Shown here in pieces: positions 1-7,139 of a DNA stretch of 28,118 nucleotides (position 1 is its first letter; every line of letters begins with the position of its first letter). The notes beneath the pieces were generated by a model, which searched no databases, was not told the DNA's origin, and saw only the letters and a program-made list of their open reading frames with translations. Location: assembly GCA_031549325.1 (NCBI GenBank), contig JAVBQA010000098.1, positions 1 through 28,118 of the forward strand. Direction: 5' to 3'. Both the position numbers and the translations under genes were made by a program. This stretch comes from JAJDGF01 sp031549325 (GTDB lineage: Bacteria > Bacillota > Clostridia > Christensenellales > Aristaeellaceae).

Positions 1-1
1 G

Positions 2-946
2 AAGTACAACAATCCTCGCTCGAACGAGAACGACGGCATGTGGACGGGCAGCACGGTCAAGGGGATTCTGCTGGCGCAGGTGAACCTCGGCCATATGGAG
101 CAGGGCAAACAGCGCGTGGTGAGCTACAAGGTTCACGATACTATCTCGGTTCCGAAAGAAGAGTGGTATTTCGTCAAAGACACGCACGAGCCGACGTTCA
201 CGCAGGAGGAGTACGATGAACTGGCAAGCGTCCTGCAAAGAGACACGCGAACCCCAAACGAAAAGCGGACAGTGCATTTGTTTTCTGGCTTTGTGAAATG
301 TGCGGACTGCAAAAAGGCGCTCCAACGCAGCCACGCGAAAAGCAGCAGCTACATCTACTACGCTTGCAGGACATACCGAGAGAAGTCGAAGGAACGCTGC
401 ACAAAACACAGCATCCCGGTGAATCTGCTGGAAGAAGCGGTGCTGGCCAGCCTGCGAGCGCAGATTGCGTTGATAGATCAACTGGCCGAAACGCTGAACC
501 GGGTAAACATGCAGCCCGTCGTCCACACGCAGTCCGCGCGGATCGAGTCGCTTCTGAAAGCCCGGCGGCAGGAACTCACAAAGATCAGAACCGCTGCCGA
601 CAGCTTATATATCGACTGGAAGGCGCAGGAGATCAGCACGGAAGACTACCGCCATATGAAGGATCGGTTCGACAGTCAGATGAAGCAGATCACCGAGGTG
701 ATCTTGAACCTTGAGGACGAGCAACGCGTCGCCGAAAGCGGCGTGACGACCGAAAACCCGCTGTTCACAGCGTTCCTGAAGTATCGCAACATCGAGAAGC
801 TGGAACGCAGCGCGCTCATTGCCCTGGTTGATACGATCTCCATCCACGAGGGACGGCAGGTCACGATTCGATATAAGTACGCCGATACGTACCAGCGAAT
901 TCTCGAGCGCATCGAAGCCAACAGCTTGGCAAGCGAAGTTGGGTGA
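2..946 (+). CDS. Large serine recombinase, C-terminal part (5' end outside window)
   Basis: The reading frame is open from the left edge, so the gene starts before the window and the catalytic serine domain is not visible. The visible part matches the C-terminal half of large serine recombinases. First comes the end of the 'Recombinase' DNA-binding domain (TVKGILLAQVNLGHMEQGK, then EEWYFVKDTHEPTF). A zinc-ribbon follows, with CADC at 299-310 and further cysteines at about 364 and 398. A long charged coiled-coil segment (about 520-780) and a short tail ending EVG complete it. Such enzymes integrate and excise phages and Tn4451/ICE-like elements, and their gene usually sits at the element's edge beside the attachment site. 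The position about 40 bp from a collagen gene that lacks its 5' end fits this. Family assignment is firm. Whether the enzyme is active cannot be judged from a partial gene. Confidence 0.9.
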   Translation, partial: KYNNPRSNENDGMWTGSTVKGILLAQVNLGHMEQGKQRVVSYKVHDTISVPKEEWYFVKDTHEPTFTQEEYDELASVLQRDTRTPNEKRTVHLFSGFVKCADCKKALQRSHAKSSSYIYYACRTYREKSKERCTKHSIPVNLLEEAVLASLRAQIALIDQLAETLNRVNMQPVVHTQSARIESLLKARRQELTKIRTAADSLYIDWKAQEISTEDYRHMKDRFDSQMKQITEVILNLEDEQRVAESGVTTENPLFTAFLKYRNIEKLERSALIALVDTISIHEGRQVTIRYKYADTYQRILERIEANSLASEVG

Positions 947-987
947 AGGAGCAGATTTTTTTGCGCCCAAGTTGCGGGTAAAAGATC
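947..987. other. Probable attachment-site junction between mobile element and collagen gene
   Basis: This 41-bp gap lies between the recombinase stop (944-946) and the first codon of the collagen-like reading frame (988). It has no clear Shine-Dalgarno sequence for the downstream frame, which is closed by an in-frame TAA at 979-981. Weakly symmetric flanks (GCGGGT near 974 and ACCGGC near 993) surround GATC. Serine-recombinase att sites commonly lie just past the recombinase gene, so the element/chromosome boundary is inferred to be here or within the first collagen codons. The exact crossover cannot be fixed without the other end of the element or an empty-site genome. Confidence 0.45.
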
Positions 988-1836
988 GTGCCCACCGGCG
1001 CGGACGGCGCGACCGGACCCACAGGACCCGCCGGCGCGGACGGCGCGATCGGCGTGACCGGACCCGCAGGACCCGCCGGCGCAGACGGCGCGATTGGCGC
1101 GACCGGACCAGCAGGACCCGCCGGCGCAGACGGCGCGATCGGTGCGACCGGACCCGCAGGACCCGCCGGCGCGGACGGCGCGATCGGACCCACAGGACCC
1201 GCCGGCGCGGACGGCGCGATCGGCGCGACCGGACCCGCAGGACCCGCCGGCGCGGACGGCGCGATCGGACCCACAGGACCCGCCGGCGCGGACGGCGCGA
1301 CCGGACCCACAGGCGCGGACGGCGCGATTGGCGCGACCGGACCCACAGGACCCACAGGACCCACAGGACCCACAGGACCGACTGGAGCGACGGGCGCGCA
1401 GGGCATTCAGGGCCCGCCCGGCACGGCCAGCTTTGCGTACTTCAGCAACATCGGCGCGCAAACCATCATGCCGGGCAACCCGGCGCAGTTCAACCAGACG
1501 CCGCTGCCGGCGGCGCTCCCGGTGGACATCGGCTTCAACGCGCCGAGCCAGCTCATCATCAACGCGCCGGGCGTGTATGAGATCACGTATTACGCGCTGT
1601 CGCAGATCGCAAACACCTCGCTCGCGGTGTTCATCGACGGAATCGAGGCGCCGCTAACGCGCTACACCTCTACCGACTCGGCGGGCCACGTGTACGGCCA
1701 GACGCTGATCAATGTGGTGCTGGTGCCGGCAGTGGTGACGCTGGTGAACGTGGACCCGATGCAGAACGCGGCGATCGAAAATGGTTCGCTGCCCAACACA
1801 GTGAGCTTGTCGCTGCTGATTTCAAAACTGACGTAA
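988..1836 (+). pseudogene. Collagen-like protein with C1q/BclA-like C-terminal domain, probably 5'-truncated by element insertion
   Basis: From the only usable start (GTG 988) the frame encodes 282 residues. Residues 4-144 are uninterrupted Gly-X-Y triplets (about 47), followed by a roughly 137-residue non-collagen domain (AYFSNIGAQTIMPGNPAQF... to SLLISKLT). That domain resembles the trimerising jelly-roll C-terminus of BclA-type exosporium or surface collagens. No signal peptide or BclA-type anchoring leader is present. The frame closes with a stop at 979, there is no good ribosome binding site, and the upstream neighbour is the edge of a mobile element. I therefore read it as the 3' part of a longer gene. 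If GTG 988 is really used, it would make an unanchored collagen protein. The frame itself is intact to its stop, so 'pseudogene' is an inference from the missing start region. Confidence 0.65.
997..1419 (+). repeat. Collagen-coding tandem repeat (45-bp units with 36- and 27-bp variants)
   Basis: The DNA encoding the Gly-X-Y tract is a tandem array. The core unit encodes GADGAIGATGPAGPA (15 residues, 45 bp). Shorter units read GADGAIGPTGPA (36 bp) and GADGATGPT (27 bp), and the array ends in five GPT triplets. Units are nearly identical at nucleotide level, which is expected to allow copy-number change by slippage or recombination. Confidence 0.9.
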
Positions 1837-2203
1837 CGCCCGGATGGGAGGGCCAAAGGGGCTGAGTCCCCTCGACAGGCGGCCAGGGGTGCACCCCGCA
1901 GCTTCCGCAGAGCGGAACACAGGCTTCAAAAAAGAGACGCCCCCGCACTCGCTGTAGCCAGTACGGGGGCGTCCTTTTCGGCATACTGAGCCGCGCACAC
2001 TGCGGATTCGCGGACTCCGTCCGCAATTTCCTCTTGGGATGATTGCAGGACGCCACGCAGCCGCTCTTGGCGGACATGATCCCAGGCGACAGCCCGCGTG
2101 CGTGAGCTGCGGATCGATATGGTTCACGAACGCGCGGCTGGCCGGGTGCACGTCGAACAGAAAATCCTCGACTCTGAATCTCGGACACGCCGAGACCCCC
2201 GGT
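1837..2203. other. Non-coding convergent intergenic region
   Basis: This 367-bp stretch lies between the convergent collagen and oxidoreductase genes. Reading frames crossing it have no start signals or recognisable products. It holds the bidirectional terminator described separately, a weaker hairpin with TGCGGA (2001-2006) pairing to TCCGCA (2020-2025), and a 6-bp-stem hairpin at 2179-2195 (TCTCGG/CCGAGA) just past the stop of the minus-strand gene. Confidence 0.6.
1927..1980. terminator. Bidirectional rho-independent terminator
   Basis: GACGCCCCC (1936-1944) pairs perfectly with GGGGGCGTC (1965-1973) around a 20-nt loop that can fold further. The right side carries TTTT (1975-1978) and the left side a run of six A (1928-1933), which reads as a U-tract on the minus strand. 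It sits between two convergent genes, so it can serve both. Confidence 0.8.
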
Positions 2204-2986
2204 TTATTTGATGATGAGATGAAGCATGCCATTGACCAGCGCCCCAAACGCGCGCCGCAGCGGCCCGACGCGGATGCCGGGCGCGAAAACGCGCTCGATG
2301 AGCCCGCTCTGCCTCCAATACTGCAGGTCGGCCGAATCGGGCGCGCCGCCGCGACACACATTGCGCCACAGCTGGTAGAAGAACACGCGCTTAAACGAAG
2401 GCCCGCGCACTGCACCGGACGCGACGTCCCGGCGAATTCTGCGCGCCACCGTCCGGCAGGTTTTCCTGGCCCTGTCGCTCAGCTCCGACGCGCCCATGCG
2501 GATGACGGGCACCGAGTAGACCGTGTCGAACCCCCAGTGCATCAGCACATCGCGCATGTAGCGGCAATTGGCTTTCGCCATGCCCCCGGCGGTGGAGCTG
2601 ATCACCAGCCCCTTTTTCCCGAAAAAGCTGGGGCGGTGATAGTTATAGGCGGCGTGATCGAAGAACCCCTTCAGCAGCGCCGACACGTTCAGCGCATACA
2701 CCGGGCTGGTCAGGATCACCAGGTCCGCGTCCCGCATGGCCTGGAGAATGGGCTGCACCAAGGCGGCGTGAGGGCACTTGTCTTCTCCCTTGTAGAAGCA
2801 GGCCATGCAGCCGGTGCAATAGGGCAGGTTCACGTCCATCAGCTGAATCTCTCGGAAGCCTACATCGCCCGATTCCCCAAGCCCTGCCATGACCTCATCC
2901 GCCAGTTTGCGCGTGTAGCTGGTCGTGGGCTGTCCGCTCCACAGATAGGGCTTGTTGGGGCCGCCGTTGACGAGCAGACAGTTCAT
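2204..2986 (-). CDS. Flavodoxin-fold NAD(P)H oxidoreductase, iron-sulfur flavoprotein-like
   Basis: The 260-residue protein starts at ATG 2986, with AAGGAGG 7 nt upstream. An upstream in-frame start would put this site inside the gene, so it was rejected. The N-terminus MNCLLVNGGPN begins a flavodoxin-like FMN-binding fold, with a phosphate-loop-like stretch through residue 25 (GQPTTSYTRKLAD). Residues 57-71 carry C57-x2-C60-x2-C63-x7-C71, the compact cysteine pattern of Isf-type iron-sulfur flavoproteins that can hold a 4Fe-4S cluster. LTSPVYALNVSALLKGFFD (92-110) is the usual second FMN-contact region of the NADPH-dependent FMN reductase family. Its role is probably electron transfer or flavin-dependent reduction; the substrate is unknown. 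It is transcribed divergently from the metallo-beta-lactamase-fold gene. Confidence 0.8.
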   Translation of the reverse strand: MNCLLVNGGPNKPYLWSGQPTTSYTRKLADEVMAGLGESGDVGFREIQLMDVNLPYCTGCMACFYKGEDKCPHAALVQPILQAMRDADLVILTSPVYALNVSALLKGFFDHAAYNYHRPSFFGKKGLVISSTAGGMAKANCRYMRDVLMHWGFDTVYSVPVIRMGASELSDRARKTCRTVARRIRRDVASGAVRGPSFKRVFFYQLWRNVCRGGAPDSADLQYWRQSGLIERVFAPGIRVGPLRRAFGALVNGMLHLIIK

Positions 2987-3017
2987 GCACACCCCTCCTT
3001 CGCGCTGATATGCGTTC

Positions 3018-3023
3018 ATTATA
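3018..3023 (-). promoter_or_regulatory. Extended -10 promoter of the flavoprotein gene
   Basis: On the minus strand TGG precedes a perfect TATAAT, giving an extended -10 (TGnTATAAT), about 31 nt before the ATG at 2986. No good -35 box is visible, which extended -10 promoters tolerate. Confidence 0.6.
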
Positions 3024-3082
3024 CCACCACAAAATCAAACACGCCATGAGAAATCGCGCTTTTCAGCCGGATGGGCAGATGC

Positions 3083-3088
3083 TATAAT
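3083..3088 (+). promoter_or_regulatory. -10 box of the metallo-beta-lactamase-fold gene
   Basis: A perfect TATAAT lies 21 nt before the ATG at 3110, with a GGGAGGG ribosome binding site between them. The -35 region is not convincing. Confidence 0.55.
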
Positions 3089-3109
3089 ACGGGCAGGGAG
3101 GGAAAGATC

Positions 3110-3772
3110 ATGAGCATAGAAATGAAGGCGCTGAACATTGGCGGCCTGAGCCCGGTGCTGGTCAGCGACGGACAAGACCTGGTGCTGATCGACACCAGCA
3201 TTCCGGGCAACACCGAGCAGTTGCTGCAGGCGATCCGGGACACAGGCTTCGATCCGGCGCACATCACGCACCTGATCCTGACCCATCAGGACATCGACCA
3301 CATGGGCTGCGCAAGAGACCTGAAGGCGCGCCATCCGGGCATCCTGGTGATGGCACACGCGCTGGAGGCGCCCTACATCGAGGGCAGACAGACCGCCATC
3401 AAGATGGCCAAACTGCCGGAGGGCCACGAGATCCGGCGCGCCTATGAAAAGCGCACGCTGCCCATCGATCGCCTGCTACATGACGCCGAGTTGCTGCCGC
3501 TCTGCGGCGGCATCCGCGTGATCCACACGCCGGGCCATACGCCCGGGCACGTCTGCCTGCTGATCGAGTCGCTGCGCGCGCTGGTGGCGGGCGACGCGCT
3601 TCGCGTCGACAACGGCCAGCTGCTGGGGCCGCACCCGGAACACACCCAGCACATGGACGAAGCGAAAAGATCCCTGAGCGCGCTCAGGGACCAGCGAATC
3701 GATCAGATCGTCGCGTTTCACGGCGGGCCGTTTGTGGGCGATGTGTGCGCGGCGCTGGCCGCGATCGGCTGA
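3110..3772 (+). CDS. Metallo-beta-lactamase-fold hydrolase with HxDxDH variant motif
   Basis: The 220-residue protein starts at ATG 3110, preceded by GGGAGGG. It has the MBL-fold order of motifs: LVLIDTS (25-30), THQDIDH (58-64), HTPGHTPGH (139-147), GDAL (161-164) and FHGGP (203-207). These supply most of the dinuclear metal ligands (H59, D63, H64, H143, D162, H204). The canonical HxHxDH is HxDxDH here, with Asp61 replacing the second His. That variant also occurs in other bacterial MBL-fold hydrolases, so metal binding is probably kept. The substrate (thioester, lactone or phosphoester) cannot be told. The 3' end overlaps the convergent epimerase gene by 55 bp. Confidence 0.85.
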   Translation: MSIEMKALNIGGLSPVLVSDGQDLVLIDTSIPGNTEQLLQAIRDTGFDPAHITHLILTHQDIDHMGCARDLKARHPGILVMAHALEAPYIEGRQTAIKMAKLPEGHEIRRAYEKRTLPIDRLLHDAELLPLCGGIRVIHTPGHTPGHVCLLIESLRALVAGDALRVDNGQLLGPHPEHTQHMDEAKRSLSALRDQRIDQIVAFHGGPFVGDVCAALAAIG

Positions 3773-4785
3773 AACACGCAGCGCTTGTAGACACCCTTCT
3801 CGCGCTCGACCACATGGTTCTGCAGGATCCAGCGCGTCATGTCGCACAGGCTCTCTTCGCAGGGACGGAACCTCACGCCCAGCTCGCGCTGGGCTTTTTC
3901 GCTCGAGAAATTGCTGTTGCTGTGAAGGGTGGTCACCGCGTAATGGGTGATCGCCGGCGGGCGGCGCAGCAGGGCGTAATACCCTTCGGCCAGGAAACTG
4001 GCGCCCAGCACGAACCAGTAGGGCAGCCGCGTCTTGAGCATCTTTTTGCCGCTGGCGTCGGCCACCGTGCGCAGCATCCGCTCGCAGCTGACCACCTCGC
4101 CCGACAGGATGTAGCACTCGCCCGCGCGCCCCTTTTCGAGCGCCGCCAGCGCGCCCTGGGCCACGTCGCGTACATCCACAAAGTTGTAGCCGCCCGTCGG
4201 GTACGCCACCAGCGTGCCGCACAGGAAATCCACCACCACGTGGCCGATGTTTCCCAGCTTCACGCCATACGGCCCGATCACGCCGGACGGTTGCACCACC
4301 ACGGTCTCAAGCCCATTTCCGTTGGCGTCCAGCACCAGCCTTGTGGCCTGCGCCTTGGTCTTGGCGTAGGCGCCCCTGACCTTCTTCGGATCGAAGGCAC
4401 TGACTTCGCCCATGACCTGGCCGCCAGGCAGCTCGGGGATGGCGTGCACCGAGCTCATATACACCAAGCGCTTCACCCCGGCGTTTCGGCAGGCGGCGAT
4501 CACGTTGGCCGTGCCGGTCACATTCACCCGGTGCATCCGCGAGGCGCGAACCGAACCGATGTCGACCACCCCCGCCAGGTGCAGCACGGCATCCGCGCCT
4601 GAAAACGCGGCGTCCAGGCTGCCGGGATCGCACACATCCCCATAGACGATCTTCGAGAAACCACGGATGTGGCTGATCTCGTCGCCGCGCACCACCAGCG
4701 AGGTCACGTCATAACCCGCCCCGCTGAGCGCGCGCACCAGAACCGCGCCCACATAGCCGCTAGCGCCCGTCACTACACATCTCAT
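3718..4785 (-). CDS. NAD-dependent epimerase/dehydratase (extended SDR)
   Basis: The 355-residue protein starts at ATG 4785, with AAGGAGG about 10 nt upstream. The Rossmann glycine motif is GASGYVG (7-13), LHLAGVVD (69-76) follows, and the catalytic YxxxK is Y140-A-K-T-K144 with S111/S112 before it. The order and length match extended short-chain dehydrogenases of the dihydroflavonol-4-reductase/3-beta-HSD-like group. It probably acts on a nucleotide sugar, a steroid-like or a small ketone substrate; the specificity is unknown. Its last 55 bp lie within the 3' end of the metallo-beta-lactamase-fold gene on the other strand. The rbs operon lies upstream on the same strand but ends in its own hairpin, so this gene probably has its own promoter. 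Confidence 0.85.
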   Translation of the reverse strand: MRCVVTGASGYVGAVLVRALSGAGYDVTSLVVRGDEISHIRGFSKIVYGDVCDPGSLDAAFSGADAVLHLAGVVDIGSVRASRMHRVNVTGTANVIAACRNAGVKRLVYMSSVHAIPELPGGQVMGEVSAFDPKKVRGAYAKTKAQATRLVLDANGNGLETVVVQPSGVIGPYGVKLGNIGHVVVDFLCGTLVAYPTGGYNFVDVRDVAQGALAALEKGRAGECYILSGEVVSCERMLRTVADASGKKMLKTRLPYWFVLGASFLAEGYYALLRRPPAITHYAVTTLHSNSNFSSEKAQRELGVRFRPCEESLCDMTRWILQNHVVEREKGVYKRCVFQPIAASAAHTSPTNGPP

Positions 4786-5110
4786 AGAACCAATGCCTCC
4801 TTGGTATCTCAACTGTAGCACGGGCTTGTGACACAATTTTGTACCCAATCGGAAGCTTTCAAGACACCCTTTGTTCGCTCCGCGGAAATCCATGGCATGG
4901 GCCGCCCTCGCCTCCTGCCCGCCGCCCCGCGACCACCTTGGCTTTCGCCATTTCAGCGGGCGGCCGAGGCTGCCCGTCCCCGCCAAACCGCTCAGAAAAG
5001 CGCAAATGAAAAGGAAAACGCCCCCTCGGGCACGTGGGCGTATCGCGAGATACGTCGACGTGTCCAAGGCGGCGTTTGACACAGCCGTTGTGCCCTTATG
5101 GGCGTTTGGT
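4786..5110. other. Intergenic region between epimerase and sugar-transport operon
   Basis: The 325-bp stretch has no supported gene. It contains the terminator of the rbs-type operon, a perfect hairpin at 5039-5054 (CGTATC-GCGA-GATACG, a GNRA-type tetraloop), the 10-bp palindrome ACGTCGACGT (5052-5061), and a small GCCC-TTAT-GGGC hairpin right after the rbsB stop. The promoter of the epimerase gene should be near 4800-4860, but no clear boxes are seen. Confidence 0.5.
5009..5041 (-). terminator. Probable terminator of the rbsACB-type operon
   Basis: Read on the minus strand, ACGCCC pairs with GGGCGT across 12 nt (5018-5041), and the stem is followed by TTTTCCTTTT (5009-5018). It lies about 70 nt beyond the rbsB stop. 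Confidence 0.6.
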
Positions 5111-6010
5111 TTAGTTGGCGCGGAGAACGGCGACGCCGGTGTCGATGACCGCCGGGCCGGTGGAGAGGCCGTTGATGGCGGCATAGGCCGAGGCAGCGCC
5201 CAGGTAGCCCAGAGTGTAGGGGTTCTGCGCCATGGCGCCCTTCAGGGAGCCGTCATTCAGCAGGCCCTGGATGGCGTCGGACTTGTCGAAGCCCACGCCA
5301 ATGATGTCTTTGCCGGAGGCCTTGATGGCGTTGCCGGTGCCCACGGTGGAGCCTTCGTTGGTGCCGAAGATGCCCACGAGGTCTTCGTTGCCGGCGATGA
5401 AGTTGGTGGCGGCTTCCTGAGAAGCGTCGGCCTGGCCATCTTTGAACTCGGTGGTCAGCAGCTCAAACGCGCTGCCCGCGAACGTCTCGCGGAAGCCGTT
5501 CTCGCGGTTCATGGTGGAGTTGGTGGCGGTGTTCACGCCGATGATGGCGATTTTGCCGCTCGTCTTGCCGGCGGCTTCGAGCTCGGCCAGCATGGTGGCG
5601 CCCGCCAGCTTGCCGGCGGCATAGTTGTCGGTCGACAGGGTCAGCTGGACGGGGGCCTGGGCGGGCGAGTCCACATAGATGACCTTGATGCCCTTGGCCT
5701 GCGCATCCTCAACGGTCTTGCTGATGCCCGCCGGATCGATGGCGGCCAGCAGGATGACGGCCGGGTTCTCAGCCATCGCGTTGTTGATGACTTCGATCTG
5801 GGCGGCGGCATCCTTCTGCTCGGGCGCGTCCCACTTGTAGTTCAGGCCCAGCGCGGTGCACATGTCCTTGGCGCCAGCGTCAACGCTGATCCAGTGCATG
5901 TCCATCTTGTCCATCGTGATCAGGTACACGAGTTCGCCCGCAGCCTGCGCCGAAGCAAACAGACCGAGGGACAGCATCAGAACCAGAACCAGAGCGATGA
6001 TTTTCTTCAT
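5111..6010 (-). CDS. rbsB: Sugar ABC transporter substrate-binding protein (RbsB/periplasmic binding protein type 1 family)
   Basis: The 299-residue protein starts at ATG 6010, with AGGAGG 10 nt upstream. Residues 1-23 form a signal peptide (MKK, a hydrophobic core, then an AQA cleavage site before A24). The rest is a type-1 periplasmic binding protein fold of the ribose/galactose CUT2 class, with recognisable stretches ILLAAIDPAG, GKIAIIGVN, GIFGTNEGSTVG and IIGVGFDKSDAIQGLL. It delivers a sugar, whose identity is not determined, to the RbsC/RbsA complex encoded upstream in the same operon. Unusually for a Gram-positive-type binding protein, the signal peptide has no lipobox cysteine, so no lipid anchor is predicted. 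The gene is last in the operon, which may allow separate tuning by the hairpin before it. The symbol marks the family, not proven ribose specificity. Confidence 0.85.
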   Translation of the reverse strand: MKKIIALVLVLMLSLGLFASAQAAGELVYLITMDKMDMHWISVDAGAKDMCTALGLNYKWDAPEQKDAAAQIEVINNAMAENPAVILLAAIDPAGISKTVEDAQAKGIKVIYVDSPAQAPVQLTLSTDNYAAGKLAGATMLAELEAAGKTSGKIAIIGVNTATNSTMNRENGFRETFAGSAFELLTTEFKDGQADASQEAATNFIAGNEDLVGIFGTNEGSTVGTGNAIKASGKDIIGVGFDKSDAIQGLLNDGSLKGAMAQNPYTLGYLGAASAYAAINGLSTGPAVIDTGVAVLRAN

Positions 6011-6075
6011 GATGGAATGACCTCCTGTTTTGATGATGTCGGCGGTGTTTTACGCCCCCCGCCCGGGCGCTATCG

Positions 6076-6098
6076 CAAAGGGGGGATCCACCCCTTTG
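6076..6098 (-). promoter_or_regulatory. Intra-operon hairpin immediately after the rbsC stop
   Basis: CAAAGGGG (6076-6083) pairs perfectly with CCCCTTTG (6091-6098) around a 7-nt loop, directly abutting the rbsC stop codon. No U-tract follows in the transcribed direction, so this looks like an mRNA-stability or processing element rather than a full terminator. Confidence 0.5.
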
Positions 6099-7139
6099 TT
6101 AGCCCTTTTTCCTGCCGAACAGTTTTCTCAGGTCGATTGCGTCGCCGCGCGCCACGCGGTCGATCAGCACCGCGATCACCACGACCACGCCGATGGTGAT
6201 GTTTTTCCAGGCCAGCGCCGCCCCCGCGAACTGCAGGCCGTTCTGCAGCACGCCCCAGATGCAAGCGCCAACCACCGTGCCGAACAGCAGCCCCTGGCCG
6301 CCCATGGTGGACACGCCGCCGATAACCGACGCCGCCACCGCGTAGAGCTCGAGACCCTGGCCGGAGTTCGTCATGCCGGTGCCGCTCATGGCCATGGAAA
6401 TCAGCCCCGCGATGCAGGCCAGGAACGAGGACACGATGTAAGCCTTGGTCTGCGCCCACTCGACGTTCACGCCCGAGAACTTGGCCGCCTCATAGTTGCT
6501 GCCGATGGCGTAGATGTGGCGCCCGGTCTTGGTCATGGACAGCACATAGTTGAACACGAGGAACAGGATCAGCGCGATCCAGACCGGCGCGTACAGCCCC
6601 CACTTGCTGAAGTAGAACAGGTTGCGGAAGGTTTCGGATCCTCCCGAGCTGATCAGGTCGGTGCTGCGGTCGCCGTTGGCCATCTGCGCGATGCCGCGCG
6701 CGATGATCATCGTGCCCAGCGTAGCGATGAACGGAGGCAGCTTGGTTCTTGAGATCAGCGTGCCGTTGAGCAGCCCGATCGCGACGCAGCAAAGGATGGT
6801 GAAGGGCACCGCGATGGCTGCGTGCACGCCCTTGGTCATCATCGTCGCCGAGATCATGCAGCTCATGCCCACGACCGAGCCAATGCTGAGGTCGATGCCG
6901 CCGGTGATCAGCACGAAGCTTTGCCCCATGCCCATGATCAGGATGGGCGCGATCTGGCGCAGCAGGTTTTGCAGGTTCTCCGCGTCCTTAAACTTGGGGT
7001 TCGCAATGGCGAACGCGATCACCATGAGCAGCAGCGCGCCCATGACCGAGACCACCTGGCCCATGCCGCGAACGGACAGGATCCGGCTGATTGCGTTCTG
7101 CTTGCCGGGAGCAGGCTGGAGGTTGGCATTAGACTGCAT
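6099..7139 (-). CDS. rbsC: Sugar ABC transporter permease (RbsC family, CUT2)
   Basis: The 346-residue, highly hydrophobic protein starts at ATG 7139, with AAAGGAG 9 nt upstream. A TTG at 7163 was rejected because it lies before that site. It shows the CUT2 permease signature VLITGGIDLSIGSVVG and the ATPase-contact loop YAIGSNYEAAKFSGVNV. The number of hydrophobic segments is compatible with the 8-10 helices of this family. It forms the membrane channel for the sugar delivered by RbsB and is powered by RbsA. The start overlaps the rbsA stop by 11 bp, which suggests coupled translation. A hairpin follows its stop before rbsB. Confidence 0.9.
   Translation of the reverse strand: MQSNANLQPAPGKQNAISRILSVRGMGQVVSVMGALLLMVIAFAIANPKFKDAENLQNLLRQIAPILIMGMGQSFVLITGGIDLSIGSVVGMSCMISATMMTKGVHAAIAVPFTILCCVAIGLLNGTLISRTKLPPFIATLGTMIIARGIAQMANGDRSTDLISSGGSETFRNLFYFSKWGLYAPVWIALILFLVFNYVLSMTKTGRHIYAIGSNYEAAKFSGVNVEWAQTKAYIVSSFLACIAGLISMAMSGTGMTNSGQGLELYAVAASVIGGVSTMGGQGLLFGTVVGACIWGVLQNGLQFAGAALAWKNITIGVVVVIAVLIDRVARGDAIDLRKLFGRKKG

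Noticed and set aside
997..1419. CRISPR-like repeat array
   Set aside because: Units are directly adjacent, have no spacers and encode in-phase Gly-X-Y triplets.
819..1657. Long Arg/Asp/Ser-rich open frames on both strands over the collagen region
   Set aside because: They are shadows of the repetitive Gly-X-Y coding DNA; their low-complexity sequence follows from the repeat and no start signals are present.
1709..3049. Open frames crossing the convergent spacer into the flavoprotein gene on either strand
   Set aside because: They pass through the bidirectional terminator, overlap the better supported gene and show no recognisable domain.
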